A DNA stretch of 64,000 bases from Nageia nagi (taxonomy: Eukaryota; Pinophyta), in assembly GCA_050084985.1 (NCBI GenBank), contig JBITNC010000001.1, positions 118,544,001 through 118,608,000 of the forward strand, written 5' to 3'. Below are positions 1 to 11,916 of this stretch, one piece after another. Made by a program: the position numbers and the translations under genes. Under the pieces are notes generated by a model. The model saw only the letters and a program-made list of their open reading frames with translations, did no database searches and had not been told where the DNA came from. How positions within the stretch are numbered: the stretch's first letter is position 1; every line of letters starts with the position of its first letter.

Positions 1-189
1 AGGATAAGGGCTCATTCTTGTAATCAATTTTGGTAAATAAAGATTTATTAATAGTTATACTCTTTATCCTTTATGTTGGAGAGTTTTGTTTCTTAGGTGA
101 CAAATCCACACTAACATCCAATTAGTTAGGAGCAATAGAAGAATCATCACCCTCATCAAGGTTCATATAAGAAGCACACTCTTTAGGTA

Positions 190-900
190 TTTCATTGAAA
201 TTTACATCCCTTAACATAAAGACTACATGGGAAGAAATTTGATATAGCCTGTAGCCTCTACTTGATTGTTATAGCCCACAAAGATACATTTTTTATATTT
301 CTTATCAAGCTTCTTCCTTTTCATATGAATAACAAAGGCATAAGCATTACAACCAAAGAACCTAAAGTGAGAGATGTTAGGTTTTTTTCCTATCCATACC
401 TCATACAGTGTTTTACCTTCAATTACTTTCATAAGACACCTATTTAAGATGTATATTACATTATTTACAGCTTCACCTCATAAGAAGCTAGAAAGATCTC
501 CCAACATATATCTTTTTATTTCTTGAATGGTTCTATTCCTCCTTTTCAAAACACCATTCTATTGAAGATCGTAATAGATAGTAAAATACCTTTTGATTCT
601 ATACTTGGTACAAAATTATTGAATTTATTGCTATTATACTCACCCCTATTATTATATTTTAACATCTTGATTTTGAATCTAGACTAATTTTTTTACCAAA
701 GCTTTGAAATATTTGAACCTATCAAAGGTTTGATCTTTGTGCTCTATAATATAACCAAACATCATCTTACTAAAGTCATCAATAAAGTTCAATACATAAG
801 ATGCTCCTTCAAGTGACTTAGTTGACAATGGACCCATCAAATCTAAATGTACATATTAAAGAGGTTGAGTTACTCTAGTTATCTTACCTTTTAGAAACTT
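190..900 (-). pseudogene. copia integrase core, decayed (element B)
   Basis: The minus-strand frames show the copia integrase core in pieces. First comes HLDLMGPL with the first catalytic Asp (around 850), then NGVLKRRNRTIQE (around 550), then LYEVWIGKKPNISHFRFFGC and KKCIFVGYNNQ (432-223), which are hallmarks of the C-terminal part of copia integrases. In the third catalytic block, the Glu expected before RRNRTI is Lys (AAA), so the enzyme would be inactive even without the several stops. The longest open piece is 69 codons. The family assignment is firm; the end points are approximate. Confidence 0.85.
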
Positions 901-1400
901 TTATTGATTCATTTTACCTATAATGCATTTCTCACAAAGATCAATTATAGGTGATATTGTAGGCAAACTTTCCATAAGTTCATGATATTTTATGACATGA
1001 ATGTTCTTATGGTTTAGGTGGCCTAATCCATGGTACCAAAGATTTCCTCTAGAACAAACATTAGTTGCAAAGCACATATGTGTTTGAGGTTGATCCATAA
1101 TGTAAAGGTGACATTTCACTAAACCTTTCATCAAAGTAGCAAGACCCTTTTTCATACACCAAGAGTGTGAGTTAAACTCAAAGTAGTAACTGTTACTTGC
1201 AACTTGATTTACAAAAAGAAGATTCATAGTGAGTTAAACATATAAAGCATATTCTTAAGAATCTTTTCTTGCATCAACACACTCCCAATAACTTGAACAT
1301 CAAGTATTGAATTATCACCTATACTAATGAAAATTTTCAAACTTATCATTTTCAAAACACATGTTATTAGTGCATCCAAAATCAAGAATTCAATCATTTG
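901..1400 (-). pseudogene. copia protease and GAG-pre-integrase region (element B)
   Basis: A copia aspartic protease remnant is read at about 1340-1400 as ILDFGCTNNMCFEN; the usual Asp-Ser-Gly active site is Asp-Phe-Gly here, and a TGA stop lies just before it. It is followed by the GAG-pre-integrase domain (1227-901, 108 codons open), with the typical LWYHGLGHLNHKNI and a CEKCIIGK zinc-binding end. The order protease, GAG-pre-integrase, integrase is diagnostic of Ty1/copia. Frameshifts separate the pieces. Confidence 0.85.
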
Positions 1401-2329
1401 CCAAAGTGCAAGATTTGGAGTAAAAGGTAACAACATAAGCATAATTCTTATTCTTCTTATTATTAGATTTGTTTGGTTTTTTAGATTCTTTTTCACCTTG
1501 CCCTTTCTTTTTCCTAAAGAAATCATCTTCCATATGCCCATAGTAGTTGTAAAAATTATAATTTCCATCAAATTTGGCTTTAGTTTCTTTTGACTTATCA
1601 TTACCATAATTTTTCTTATTTTCACCTTTTTTGACGTTCTTCTTAAGAGCATTAGAACCTCTCTTTTAGTTATGGTTCTTCTTTTTGAAATGAGACTTCA
1701 TTGGACCCTATGCCAAAGATGGCTCCTTAGGAGTGATGATCAACACTTTATTGTTAAGTGTTTCCTCATGCTTGAAGAGAAGCCTTTGATAGATTTTCTA
1801 AGGAGAAAAATTCTTTTTTATCATCAATCCTAGTTTCAACAATAGTCATAAACTAACTAAATTTAGTAGAAAAGCTTTTAAGGATGATAAAAGTCATAAA
1901 CTCATTGTTGATTTAAATTCAACCACACCCCACAAGCTGAATCCTAAAGTTAAGGATATTATTTAGATATATAGCCACACTTTCATTTTTCTCTTGATGT
2001 GATTAAAATAACTTTTAAAGAATGGTGAACCTCCTAAAAAATTTAGTACCAAGGTAGATACTCTTTGGTTTAACCCAAGCTTCTTTTATAGTATTTGAAA
2101 AAGATATCATGAGAAGGATCTCATCTAAAATTGGACAAAAAGATCATAAAAGTTATCAAATCATTCTTAGTATTATAAGCTTTAATTCCTTCTTCCTAGA
2201 TGGAGCAACTTGGTTTTCATTGATAATCATCCAAATTTTTTATGCTTGAAGTTATGCCTTCATCTTTGGTTCCCAAATACCATAGTTGGAACCATCCAAG
2301 ATATGCTTAGGTGCAAAAGAGTCTTCCAT
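1400..2329 (-). pseudogene. copia gag polyprotein, decayed (element B)
   Basis: The start is placed at the ATG complementary to 2327-2329, which begins MEDSFAPKHILDGSNYGIWE, the classic N-terminus of plant copia gag (small residues, LDGSNY, W). Stops follow almost at once. Near 1530 a zinc knuckle is read as YNFYNYYGHMEDDF; the Gly-His pair is kept but the cysteines have changed, mostly to Tyr or Phe. The capsid function is lost. The same N-terminal motif starts the gags of elements A (5220) and C (15042), so all three are related. Confidence 0.8.
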
Positions 2330-2339
2330 TGCTACTAAA

Positions 2340-4474
2340 TAATATGAATGAGATAAATAATGTAAGTATACATGTTGAATTTAAAATTACTAACTGTACA
2401 AAAACATATTTGAAATAATCAATAAATCAAATGCTTAATTGTTAACAATAATAATAATCATACATCCAACATCTTCATCACCAAGTATAATCAAAGAGAG
2501 GAAAAATTTGAGGCTTATTTTTTAATTAAAATTAGACCTTCACTTGGATACATGTAAGGAGCCTAGGTCCTACTAATCCTCAACTAGTACCCCTTGGGTA
2601 GTGAGATACTCTCATAAGAAGAAGTACGAGCTATTTTCAAAAGTTATGATATATGTTGGATCAACTAGATTAATTATCTTGATTAAATTTTTATTTTTTC
2701 TCCTAAGTTATCAAGATAATCCTTGAATAGATGGATGTACATGTGATATCATTACATACATGTCTATCCACTTATATGAAGTTAAATCCAAACCAATAGA
2801 GGACTTAGAGTAAATTAAGAAGTACAAACTTTTCATCACTTGGATCATCGAATTCAAAGGCTCCAATCCATCTTATCCTCACATCATGGCTCTCAAAATA
2901 AGTCATGTTAATTTTAGGGGTAAGCAATTTTTTAATATTTATGTACTTTGCATATAAAGTAAAAGTGCAAAACAAATAAAGTGCTTTAAGAAATGAAACT
3001 ACATCCCACAAAATCTATAAGTATGAATCAAAGAGTTCAATGAGTTTTGCTAAAAACCCTTAATTAATATTTTTACACAAGGTTCATTAATTTTAAGTAA
3101 CAATAAATGAGCCCAAGAGTCCATTGGGTTTTGTTACAACCCCTAATGGAACTTTTTACAAAATTTCATTATCAAATATGAGAAATTTTCCCCTGTTACT
3201 TAAAAAATAGACTTATAATAATTCCTTATTTAAAATTTAACATAGCATTCATAAGCAAGTATTTAAGTGAACTTTTATCCAATCACATGTATAAGGTAAA
3301 AATAATAAACCATGCATTAACAAATTTATCTATTTAACAATATGCATTAGGATAAAAAATAATGCAAAACATTATTCAACCACATGTGTGCAATAAACAT
3401 GCATTAAGATAAAAAATTATTAATTTATGCATACATAGTATTAATCCATTCATGCATAATTAATTAACACTAATTCATGCATAAAATTACTAAAATATGC
3501 ATAATTAATCCACCTTTATCGTAATGGCATGCTAAAAAAAATCCCTAAAATAGCTTGCACTTAATGTAAAAAGATAATATTAGCAAATAAAGAACTATAA
3601 AAATAGAATTATATATATCAAAAAAATATATTAAAAAACTTAAAAATAATATATATATATATATAAACTTTAAAAAAATCTTTAATTTTTAAAAATCTTT
3701 TTTATTTTAAAACAAATGGTTAAGGGGGCACACCGCCATAGGGTGGCCTATGCACCCCCACATGGGAGGCTAAGTGCTCCCATAGTAGGTGGCAACACAC
3801 CTCCATAGTGAGCAGTAACATGCCTCCACATGGGAGGTCATGCACCCCCATAATAGGCGATCGCATGCCCCATAGGGGAGGTTGCATGCCCCTAATAAAA
3901 AATTGAAAAAAAAGTATTTTTTTATTTTTTTTATTTTATTTTTTCCAAAAAAAAGAAATATAAAAACTATAAAAAATAGTATTTTTTTAAAATAATATAA
4001 AAATCAATTTTATATATATTAAAAAATATAGTTTTATAAAATTGTAAAAAAAATAAAATTTATAAAAACTATAAAAATAATATGTTTTATAACACAAAAA
4101 CTATAAATATAATATTTTTTAAGTTATAAAAACTTATTATTACTAGATTTAAGCAAATTTACTTTAAGCTTACCTATCATTGCTACACATTAGATAATTT
4201 TACTTAAAAAGTTGTAACTCGATAAACTAAAATAATACATAGCAATAACATTAGATTAAACTAACATGTTAGTATAAATAATATCTACTTTGAACAAATT
4301 TTGCTAAATAAAACTTTATAACCAAAGAACCAAAAAGGGTTAGTAATAAAGTAAAATTTGATAATGGATAAGATAGGAAAAAAATTATACGTTCAAACTC
4401 TTTTACCTCAACAAACTAGATGGACAAACAAGAGGAGTGACCTTCAAAGATGTTGAAGAGGAGCCTCCAACCTT
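2340..4474 (-). other. long untranslated leader of copia element B
   Basis: No coding sequence is recognisable between the primer binding site and the gag start. The stretch is very AT-rich, with a TA run near 3645-3665, and contains one GC-rich minisatellite (3741-3898). The part at about 2500-2815 is clearly similar to 5395-5740 in the leader of element A, including the shared phrases tcctcaactagt, tatgttggat and ttatcaagataat. The leader is therefore an inherited part of this copia family and not random filler. Confidence 0.7.
3741..3898. repeat. 23-bp GC-rich minisatellite, about 7 units
   Basis: Units begin near 3741, 3764, 3787, 3810, 3832, 3855 and 3876, giving a period of 22-23 bp. 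The consensus is roughly gggaggNNNNgcacccccatN. Each unit has a G-rich and a C-rich half, so neighbouring units can pair. It is a GC island inside DNA that is otherwise mostly A and T. Confidence 0.8.
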
Positions 4475-4486
4475 GCTTTGATACCA
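4475..4486 (-). promoter_or_regulatory. primer binding site of copia element B
   Basis: The complement reads TGGTATCAAAGC, one mismatch from the initiator-methionine tRNA complement TGGTATCAGAGC used by plant copia elements. It lies two bases from an LTR end reading ...TTCA on the minus strand. This sets the minus orientation of the element. Confidence 0.85.
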
Positions 4487-4488
4487 CT

Positions 4489-4670
4489 TGAAGAATTTAA
4501 CCCTTTTTGAATTAACTTCTACTCTACCAAGATCTCAAGAAGGCACTTTTATCCTTATACCTATTTTCATTCCCTTAATACTTTAAGGTATCTAATAATA
4601 CTTTAAGTATTAGGTGAATTTATAATAATAAGAAATATCACACAATATTACATTACAAATTCTAATAACA
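4489..4670 (-). repeat. 5' LTR of copia element B (short or truncated)
   Basis: It lies next to the primer binding site and ends TTCA on the minus strand. The far end, TGTTATTAGAATTTG, is placed at 4670, where similarity to the gag of element A begins. At about 180 bp it is much shorter than the LTR of A (about 770 bp), to which the phrases taccaagatc and acttaaggtat relate it, so internal loss is likely. Confidence 0.55.
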
Positions 4671-4679
4671 ATGAGCCTA

Positions 4680-5220
4680 GAAAGGTTATTAAGGGAGAAG
4701 ACTTCTTCTTCATCATTAGGCCTAGTCTCAATTATAGTCACATAGTTAATAAACTTTGAAGAAAGGATTTGGAGTATGATAAAGACCATGAACTCATCAT
4801 TGATCCAATTGCATCCATAAGTAAAAAGTTGGGTCCTAAGGTTAATATTTTATTCAAGTAGATAGTAACTTTTTCATCTTCCCCTTGATGAGATTGAAGC
4901 AACTTTTGAAAAATATTGAACCTTATTGAAAACTTAGATCCAAGGTAAATTTTCTTGATTTTATATTAATATTCTTTTATTAAGGTTGATAATGAAATCA
5001 TAAGGAGCATATTATCTGAAACTACATAAAAAATCATGGAAGTTGCCAATTCATTCTTTATGTTGTATGCCTTAAGTGCCTTCTCATCTGTAGGTGTAAC
5101 AAGGTTCTCATTAACTATTTGATAAAGCTTCCTTACCTATAATTAAGCTCTCATCTAAGGTTTCCAAATGCCAAAGTTGGAACCATCAAGAATATTCTTG
5201 GCTAAGAAGGTGTCTCCCAT
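4680..5220 (-). pseudogene. copia gag N-terminal half (element A)
   Basis: The start is the ATG complementary to 5218-5220, giving MGDTFLAKNILDGSNFGIWK, a close match to the gag starts of elements B and C. Further gag features follow with stops in between: a stretch resembling VNENLVTP, another reading KALKAYNIKNELA, and KLLQSHQGEDEKV. The gag is cut at about 4680, next to the LTR of element B. The protein would be the capsid precursor, and this copy cannot make it. Confidence 0.75.
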
Positions 5221-7885
5221 TTGCTACACAAGAATGTGAAAGTGTTAACCTTTATGAGCATGGTCTAGAACAATGTTTTAATAATATATATTTTTGATTT
5301 ATTCAAGTAAATCAATCATACATGTTAAATTTAATAAAAGGACATGCTTGATTTAAATAAAGTTCATATGAGCAAAAAATAGATACTCATAATACATCTC
5401 ATGTATGCAACACCTTATCATCTCAAACTACCATAAATGTAGAGTGATATTATTGAGGCTTATTTTCTTTTCTAAAATTAGGCCTTCAACTACCAATCCT
5501 CAACTAGTTCACCTTCAAGGAGGAGTAACTACTATTTTTCAAGGTTATGATGTATGTTGGATTGGCAAAATTATTAATCTTGATTAGGTTTCAAGTTATT
5601 CTCTTAAGTTATCAAGATAATCTTTGAATGAACATGCAGACATGTGGTATCACTACACATATGCTTGTCCAACTATTGGAGTTATATACATACCAATAGA
5701 GAACTTAGGAGAAATTAAGAAGTACAAACATCTTTACATAATCCTTTATTTTTCACAAGTACATTTATTACTTGCATAAAGAAATAAATATGCATCATTT
5801 CCATAGTTTGGACAAGTCCATTTATAACTTTGCATAAGGAATAAATATGCATCATTTCCATAGTTTGTACAAGTTAACTTTGCATAAGGAATTTATAAAG
5901 ATAAATACTTAGATTCTAAGTGATAGACATGCACTATTTGAAAAAAAATCAAAGTAAAGAATAAAAACTTTCCTCCCTTTCTTACTTATAATTGACCCCT
6001 TAAAGATAGCATGCTAGTTTTACCTTAGAAATTTAGCTAAGAAAATAATGCTAAAAAAAATAATACTTTTAACTAAGTAATTGCATGCTTAAAAAAATTT
6101 ACTTCTAAGTATTAAAAAACATAGTAAAAAAATTAGCCCCCATTTTTAGAGATAAAAATGGATCTTAAGTAAGATGCTATACTTAGAGAACAAAAGATAC
6201 TAAAATTTTTGCATTAGTATCTTAATTGCAATAAGTACTAAAAAAGTGCATTTTTACCAAAGTAAAGAATTGCAATTTAAGGCATAAAAAATTACTTGTG
6301 ATAATGCCTACTTAATTTCCACTTAAAATATATCTTACAACTTTAAGGCAAAAAAAATTTACTAAAACAAATTTTTGCCAAAGAAATTTAAGGAGGAAAC
6401 AACAATAATCTCCACAAGATTATCTTCCCCTTTTTAACTTCAAAAAGGTAATTTTCACATGATTTTATCTAAATGAATAAGGGAAGAAAAAATGATTCTA
6501 CGTCAGAGAAATTAATAAATTATAACATCTATTAATGAAGAAAAAGTTGTATAGAAAAGAAATACTATTACTTGCAAGAAAAGAAATGTCATTAATGAAA
6601 AGAAAAGGTTACTTGCCAAGAATTAAATGGGGTGAAATAAGAGGAAGGCAATAAAAGTAGTGAATAGAGAGAGAGAGAGGATAATTTTCATTTAGAAAAT
6701 AACAAGTTAGCAAGAGATAAGGCTACATTTAGCATAGTAGAGAATTGGAGGGAAGAGCTAACGGGCATAAGGGAGTTTGAATGACATGAAATCTTAGTAA
6801 TCCTACCTCCTCTCATTGCAAAGATCATCACTTCTCCTCTCACCTCTCCTCCATAGTAAATCTTGGTTTTGGTGGGCTCGATTCTTTAGAGAATGGAAAG
6901 TAAGAAGAGAAGGAAGAGGTGCACAAGGAGAGAAGAGGGTCAAGAGGGCCATGAGGGTCATGATAAGCATGGTAGCATAAATAGTAAGCACATAGGTCAC
7001 ATTGCTTACTAGGAGTGATCCTAGGGTTGAGAGTTCAAGCCTCTCTCCCAAAAAAAGGAATTTGTTTCCTTTTTCAAGGAGCAACAATCATAACCTAGCA
7101 AGGGTGAGATAGGCCAAAAAGAAAAGGAGGGTTCAGATCATGGAGGTGCAATGTGTGAGTGCTAGTCACTGTGCTCTATTATGATAATCTTTACATTTGG
7201 ATAGGTTCTCTTTTAGCCCTCCAAATCCTCATTTTTCTACCCCCTAGTAGAGATCTTAGTCAAAAAGATGAAACCTACTGAAAAAAAGGCATAATGTATG
7301 CTAGCCAAATATTTACAAGACATTGAGTTGCACTCTCCCCCCTTTTTGTAGTTTATTTTGGAGTAAAAGATTATAATTTTTGAACACTTTATAAAATAAC
7401 AATATTTTATTTTTAAAAAAATGCATAAAATTTATTGAAAAAATAAAAAATTAATGTAAATATTTGAATGCTTTAGAAAATATTGACAAAGATATCTCTT
7501 CTAGAATATTATTTGATTTTTAATTACATATTTAATAAAAGAATTATAATAAATAAATATTGTCCCCTTTCCTTATTTGAGTAGATAAAAGAAATTGTAA
7601 TATTACCTTTGTAATATAACACAAATTTTGTATGATAACCTCTTCTCTTAAAAAATTATAACAATTAAAAAAAAATTGCAAGTAACATAGGAGGTTAGCA
7701 TAAAAAAAATAATTGCAATTTTGTTAGCCATCTTATGCTAAATAATAACTAACACATAGCAAATAATATATTAGTAACATGATACAATAACAAAAAAATA
7801 ACTAAGAAAGAAGGAATTTATACCTTCTCTGAGTTTTACCTTGACAATGAAGGAATGAGATGTAGAAGAAGAGCCTCAACACCAA
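5221..7885 (-). other. long untranslated leader of copia element A
   Basis: No protein family is recognised in about 2.7 kb. The 94-codon minus-strand frame at 6803-7087 matches nothing known to me. Purine-rich runs (agagagagag near 6670) and A-rich runs are frequent. The part at 5395-5740 is shared with the leader of element B. Confidence 0.6.
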
Positions 7886-7897
7886 GCTTTGATACCA
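7886..7897 (-). promoter_or_regulatory. primer binding site of copia element A
   Basis: The complement reads TGGTATCAAAGC, identical to the site in element B and one base from the usual initiator-methionine tRNA complement. Confidence 0.85.
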
Positions 7898-7899
7898 AA

Positions 7900-8670
7900 T
7901 TAAGGGATTGATCTACAAAGAATACAATCCTAAACTACCAAGATCACATGGAAGCTTACTCTAACATAAAAAAACTCAAGCTTAAGCAATCTCACAAGGT
8001 AACTCAAGATGTAAAGTAGTTCCTCCAACTAGGAGTACATCCACTAACAAGATCTTACTTCATTCACAAAGATAACTCTCTTACAATCCTTCTAACTTCA
8101 TCTCCTAAACACTATCCTAGAGCATAATTTTTCTTCACAAATTGGTGAGTGATCATAAAGAGGGGGCTTTCTATTTATAGGTCAAAATCTCCCTTTGGAT
8201 GATCCTTTTAACCATTATACAAAGGCATGAAATGCAACTCCCTTTTACCCAAGAGGCATGCTTATGAGATGGATTATAGGACAAGTTACATTATCATATT
8301 CACTTAAATACTTAAGGTATATAATTATACCATTACGTATTAGTGATTTTATAAATAGGAACATTACAATATCTTACAATAATGCATTATACATTACAAC
8401 AATTTAAATATATGCTTATTTGATGTTAAATCAATAGCAATATTGTTGAGGAAAATGTTTGTACCTCCATTTTATAGTCAATGATTTTTTTCTTACATTT
8501 TCATTCCTTCAAATCAAAATCAAATGATTAAATTCCATGATTCAATGAATGAAGTCTTTTCTAGATATTAATTACTTGTTTATTTTAAATGTAAGTAATA
8601 ATTCATTGATTGAAATTTATATTCTAATGGGATGGCCTCCCACTAGAATATTAGGGGGAATACTCCAACA
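7900..8670 (-). repeat. 5' LTR of copia element A
   Basis: About 770 bp. On the minus strand it starts TGTTGGAGTATTCCCCC at 8670 and ends beside the primer binding site. It contains a tract near 8160-8270 (ctatttataggtc ... cttttacccaa) that also occurs in the LTR of element C near 8990-9050, which marks them as related families. Confidence 0.7.
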
Positions 8671-8721
8671 ACTACAATGCTAATAGATACTTCATGGTTA
8701 CTTTCACCTCAAAGGAGGACA

Positions 8722-10004
8722 TGAAAAAATTAAATTATTCTTAACCAAAATCATTTAATGTTATATTTCTAACAAATTATATAAAACCAATATAACATCC
8801 ATACACACAAAGTGATATAATGATGTATAGTGGTTCCTCTCATAAGAGAGTACTCCACTTCTAGTCTAATATATTATTAGTTCTCAATATATTACTCTTA
8901 CAAGGCTTTACAAGCACTCTCTCATCCTATAGCCTACAAACTAGTAGCATTATGATGCTTTATACAAGTATGCATGGTACAAGGAGGACCTCTATTTGTA
9001 GGTACAAAAGCCTCTTTAGCTCAGCCTTTTACCCAATGGGAATGCCATAGGCCATACACTATTTTTCATTTACTAAAAAGTTAAAGGCATTAGAAATAGT
9101 TTTAAGTATTAGTAGTGATATTGGACTAATTCATTACTTATTGGAGTATAGAGTAGAGAATATAGAGAGCATGCATAAGAGAGTTCTCCTCTATATGAAA
9201 TAAAAATGAAGATGAGAATTTTAAATCTTGAGAAGCAATAAATTCTAAATAAGTTTCAACTACTTAACCATTTTAACAAATAGTTTACAATACAATAATC
9301 ATCAACCATAAATGGTTTCAATGTATAAGTATTCATTCAACAACAAGTTAATATGATGATCCTCCATGAGTTTGCATACCTAAATTAAGTAAACTACAAT
9401 CTCTAGAAGAAACCTTGCTACAAGCAACTCATAAAAATATCAATTAAATGCATCATATATACATTCATGTCAATATAAGATAAATCAATCAAATAATTCC
9501 ATCCATAAATTGATCAACTGATGTAATATAAATCATCACAAATATTCCAATCAAATTTTTAGTCACTTATATAATAAACATGTGTTGAATTAAATAAAAA
9601 CATGCATATACTAGTTTCTTACATATGGTTAACTAAAAAATACCAAGAATGCATATACTAGTTTCTCACATTTGGATAACTAAACAATGCCAATAATGAA
9701 AATACTAGATCATCACACATGGATAACTAAATAGTACTAACAATGCACATACTAGTACTTCATAGGTGGATAACTGAATAGTGCTAAAAAGGTAGATACT
9801 AGTTTCTCACATATTGATAATTAAATAATACCAACAATGCACATGCTAGTTCATCACACATGAATAACTAAATAATGCCAATAATTTACATATTATTTTA
9901 TCACATATGAATAACTAAATAGTACCAACAATATACACATTAGATCCTTATACATGGATAACTAAACATTGGTACACAAAAAAATCAATACTATACAACC
10001 AACA
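8722..10004 (-). repeat. 3' LTR of copia element C
   Basis: About 1.28 kb. On the minus strand it starts TGTTGGTTGTATAG after the purine-rich TTAGGAGGATTT (about 10005-10016) and ends TTCA-like at 8722. The part 8740-9140 matches 38170-38500 plus 46975-47060. The part just inside its start holds a 47-bp tandem array. Confidence 0.65.
9601..9985. repeat. 47-bp tandem repeat, 8 units, in the U3 of element C
   Basis: The anchor actag or its variant falls at 9610, 9657, 9704, 9751, 9798, 9845, 9892 and 9939, a period of exactly 47 each time. A unit reads roughly tactagtttctcacatatgg followed by ataactaaatagtaccaacaatgcaca. Substitutions are common but there is no length change. Confidence 0.9.
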
Positions 10005-10029
10005 AAATCCTCCTAAGGTTGAAGTTGTC

Positions 10030-10828
10030 ATCAAAAACATGAATTAAATAAGAATTCAAACTACATTCTCCATTGAGGAAAACTTTACCAATGTAATAGA
10101 TCCCCTAAGCTTATAGAACTAAGCTTCAAAAAGGGGTTTAGTGAACATATCAACAAAGTTTTTATTCAAAGGATAATATTGAAGTTGCAAGGTATCATAT
10201 ATAATTTTTTACATGATGAAATATACTTGTATTTCAACATGTTTTGTTCTCTAATGATGCATAGGATTCTTGGCCAAAGTAATGGCTGAATTATTATTTG
10301 AAGAGATTTGATATTGAAAAAACTATTTATACCCAATTTCTTTTAGAATATTCCTAAGCTAAATAGCTTCATAAGTCACAACTATCATAGATCTATATTC
10401 TACCTTTGTGGTGGATAGAGTAAGAGTGGGATGTTTCTTGGAAGATCAAGAGATAGCATTTGAACTAATATCAAACACATAAGAGGAAGTAGATTTGTTG
10501 TCATCTCTGTCACCCTCATAGTTAGAATCTAAAAATCACTAATAACCTTGAAAGAACAAAGGAATGCAACTTGATAAATTTGAGGATAAGATCCTTAATG
10601 CCTATAATATACCTCAAAATCTTCTTATTAGTATTGAGATGATTAATATAAGGTTTGTGTATAACCCTTTCCATTAGATTCATTGCAATAGTAATATCTT
10701 GCCTAGAGATAGTCAAATAAAGAAGACTACCAATAAGTTTCCTATGTGATGTAGCATCTTCTAACTAAGAGTTATAACTAGTCTCAAGTTTGATTCTAGT
10801 AGAAACTAGGATAATCATAAGCATACAC
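10030..10828 (-). pseudogene. copia RNase H and end of RT (element C)
   Basis: On the minus strand, copia RNase H is read as SSNNNSAITLAKNPMHH and TKHVEIQVYF (about 10330-10210), and its C-terminus as FVDMFTKPLF (about 10160-10130). Upstream, 10716-10522 encodes ITIAMNLMERVIHKPYINHL and KKILRYIIGIKDL, the usual stretch between RT and RNase H. Several stops and frameshifts break it. The CACTA element starts at 10829. Confidence 0.85.
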
Positions 10829-11916
10829 CACTACTACCAAAAGGTTGATTTGCATCCTTTTTTTACGTATTCAAACATGAAAAATAAAAACTAATGATAA
10901 TTTGCATCCTCCTATGTTGATGTGTATCTTTCTAATTGTTTTTTCCATTTTCACATTTTTTGACAAAAAAACCAATGCAAAATATGTAGTTTTTAACATA
11001 AAAAATGATGCAAATTTCAATGCAAAATTTGCATCATATTTCATAAACAAAATACAAAATCATATTTTACATGTTCATCAATCAACCAATCGACTACTCA
11101 CATTCAAATACCTTCTCCTCTTTATATATATCAATAAACCTTCCTTATAATCCTCATATTTCATAAACTATAGCTAATTTTTTCTTCCTTATATTTTAGG
11201 TTTCAATCATAGCTATAACACCCAAGGAAGAGAAGAATCCCATAGAGAATAAGCCCATAGAAAAAAAATTAGTTGCAGAGAAATCTCTAGTTATAGAAAA
11301 AAAAGCTCTTTCGAAGGTTAATAAAGAAGCAAACAACAAGAAATGTATAATAACATTAAAAATATTATTGTATTATTTAGGAAAAAATATATACAATAAA
11401 TTTAAATTTTTAAAACCTAAAACCCTAACCCCATACCTAAACTAGTTTGATAGACCTATGTCATTGCCCTAAAGACCTAATAAAAATGATGTACCATGTA
11501 GAGGTTGTAACTTTTGATCTAGATATCATTTTAAGCCATTTTTTCTTAAATCATACAAAATTAAAATATCTACAATTATATGATATTTTATTTTGAAAAC
11601 AAATGAAAAAAATGATATTAATATTGATGTGCAAAAATTGACACAAATTATGAAATTCCAACACAAAAATCGATGTAAATTCTAAAATTTTAACATAAAA
11701 ACTAATGCAAATTCTAAAATTTTGATTCAAATTATAAAAAATTATACAAATTATGAAAATTTAATGCAAAAATTGGCTTTGATGTAAAAATCCTATACAA
11801 ATTCAATGCAAAAATGGATGTAAAAACTATTGTGTTGATTGCATCGATTTTTGGTGTTGAAGTTCAAAAAAAATGTACACTATGTTTGGACACAAATTAG
11901 GGTTTATTTAGTAGTG
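10829..11916. mobile_element. CACTA-type DNA transposon, non-autonomous, 1,088 bp
   Basis: Both ends have the CACTA superfamily signature: the left end is cactactaccaaaa, and the right end on the complement is CACTACTAAATAAA. A 3-bp target duplication CAC flanks it (10826-10828 and 11917-11919), the length this superfamily makes. The interior is rich in short degenerate motifs (gatgcaaatt, atgcaaaaa) in both orientations, like CACTA subterminal repeats. No transposase is visible; the 82-codon plus-strand frame at 10902-11150 looks incidental. The flanking DNA reads on as copia RT once the element is removed. Confidence 0.85.

Larger units (their letters stand above)
1..4670 (-). mobile_element. 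Ty1/copia element B, partial (runs off left edge)
   Basis: Read on the minus strand, the order is short 5' LTR (4670-4489), primer binding site, a leader of about 2.1 kb, gag, protease, GAG-pre-integrase and integrase, which is the Ty1/copia order (INT before RT). RT and RNase H would lie beyond position 1. Every reading frame carries stops and frameshifts, so the copy is dead. Its 5' LTR directly abuts the broken end of the gag of element A, which fits insertion of B into A's gag, with the rest of A beyond the window. Confidence 0.85.
4671..8670 (-). mobile_element. Ty1/copia element A, partial
   Basis: The minus-strand order is 5' LTR (8670-7900), primer binding site, leader of about 2.7 kb, and the first part of gag (5220-4680). 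Everything after the gag start is missing because the LTR of element B follows directly. The LTR starts TGTTGGAGTATTCCCCC. No intact frame remains. Confidence 0.75.

Noticed and set aside
6803-7087. 94-codon minus-strand frame in the leader of element A
   Set aside because: No recognisable family, unusual composition and no support from the related leader of B; treated as chance.
10902-11150. 82-codon plus-strand frame inside the CACTA element as a possible transposase
   Set aside because: No transposase motif; composition follows the A/T-rich subterminal repeats.
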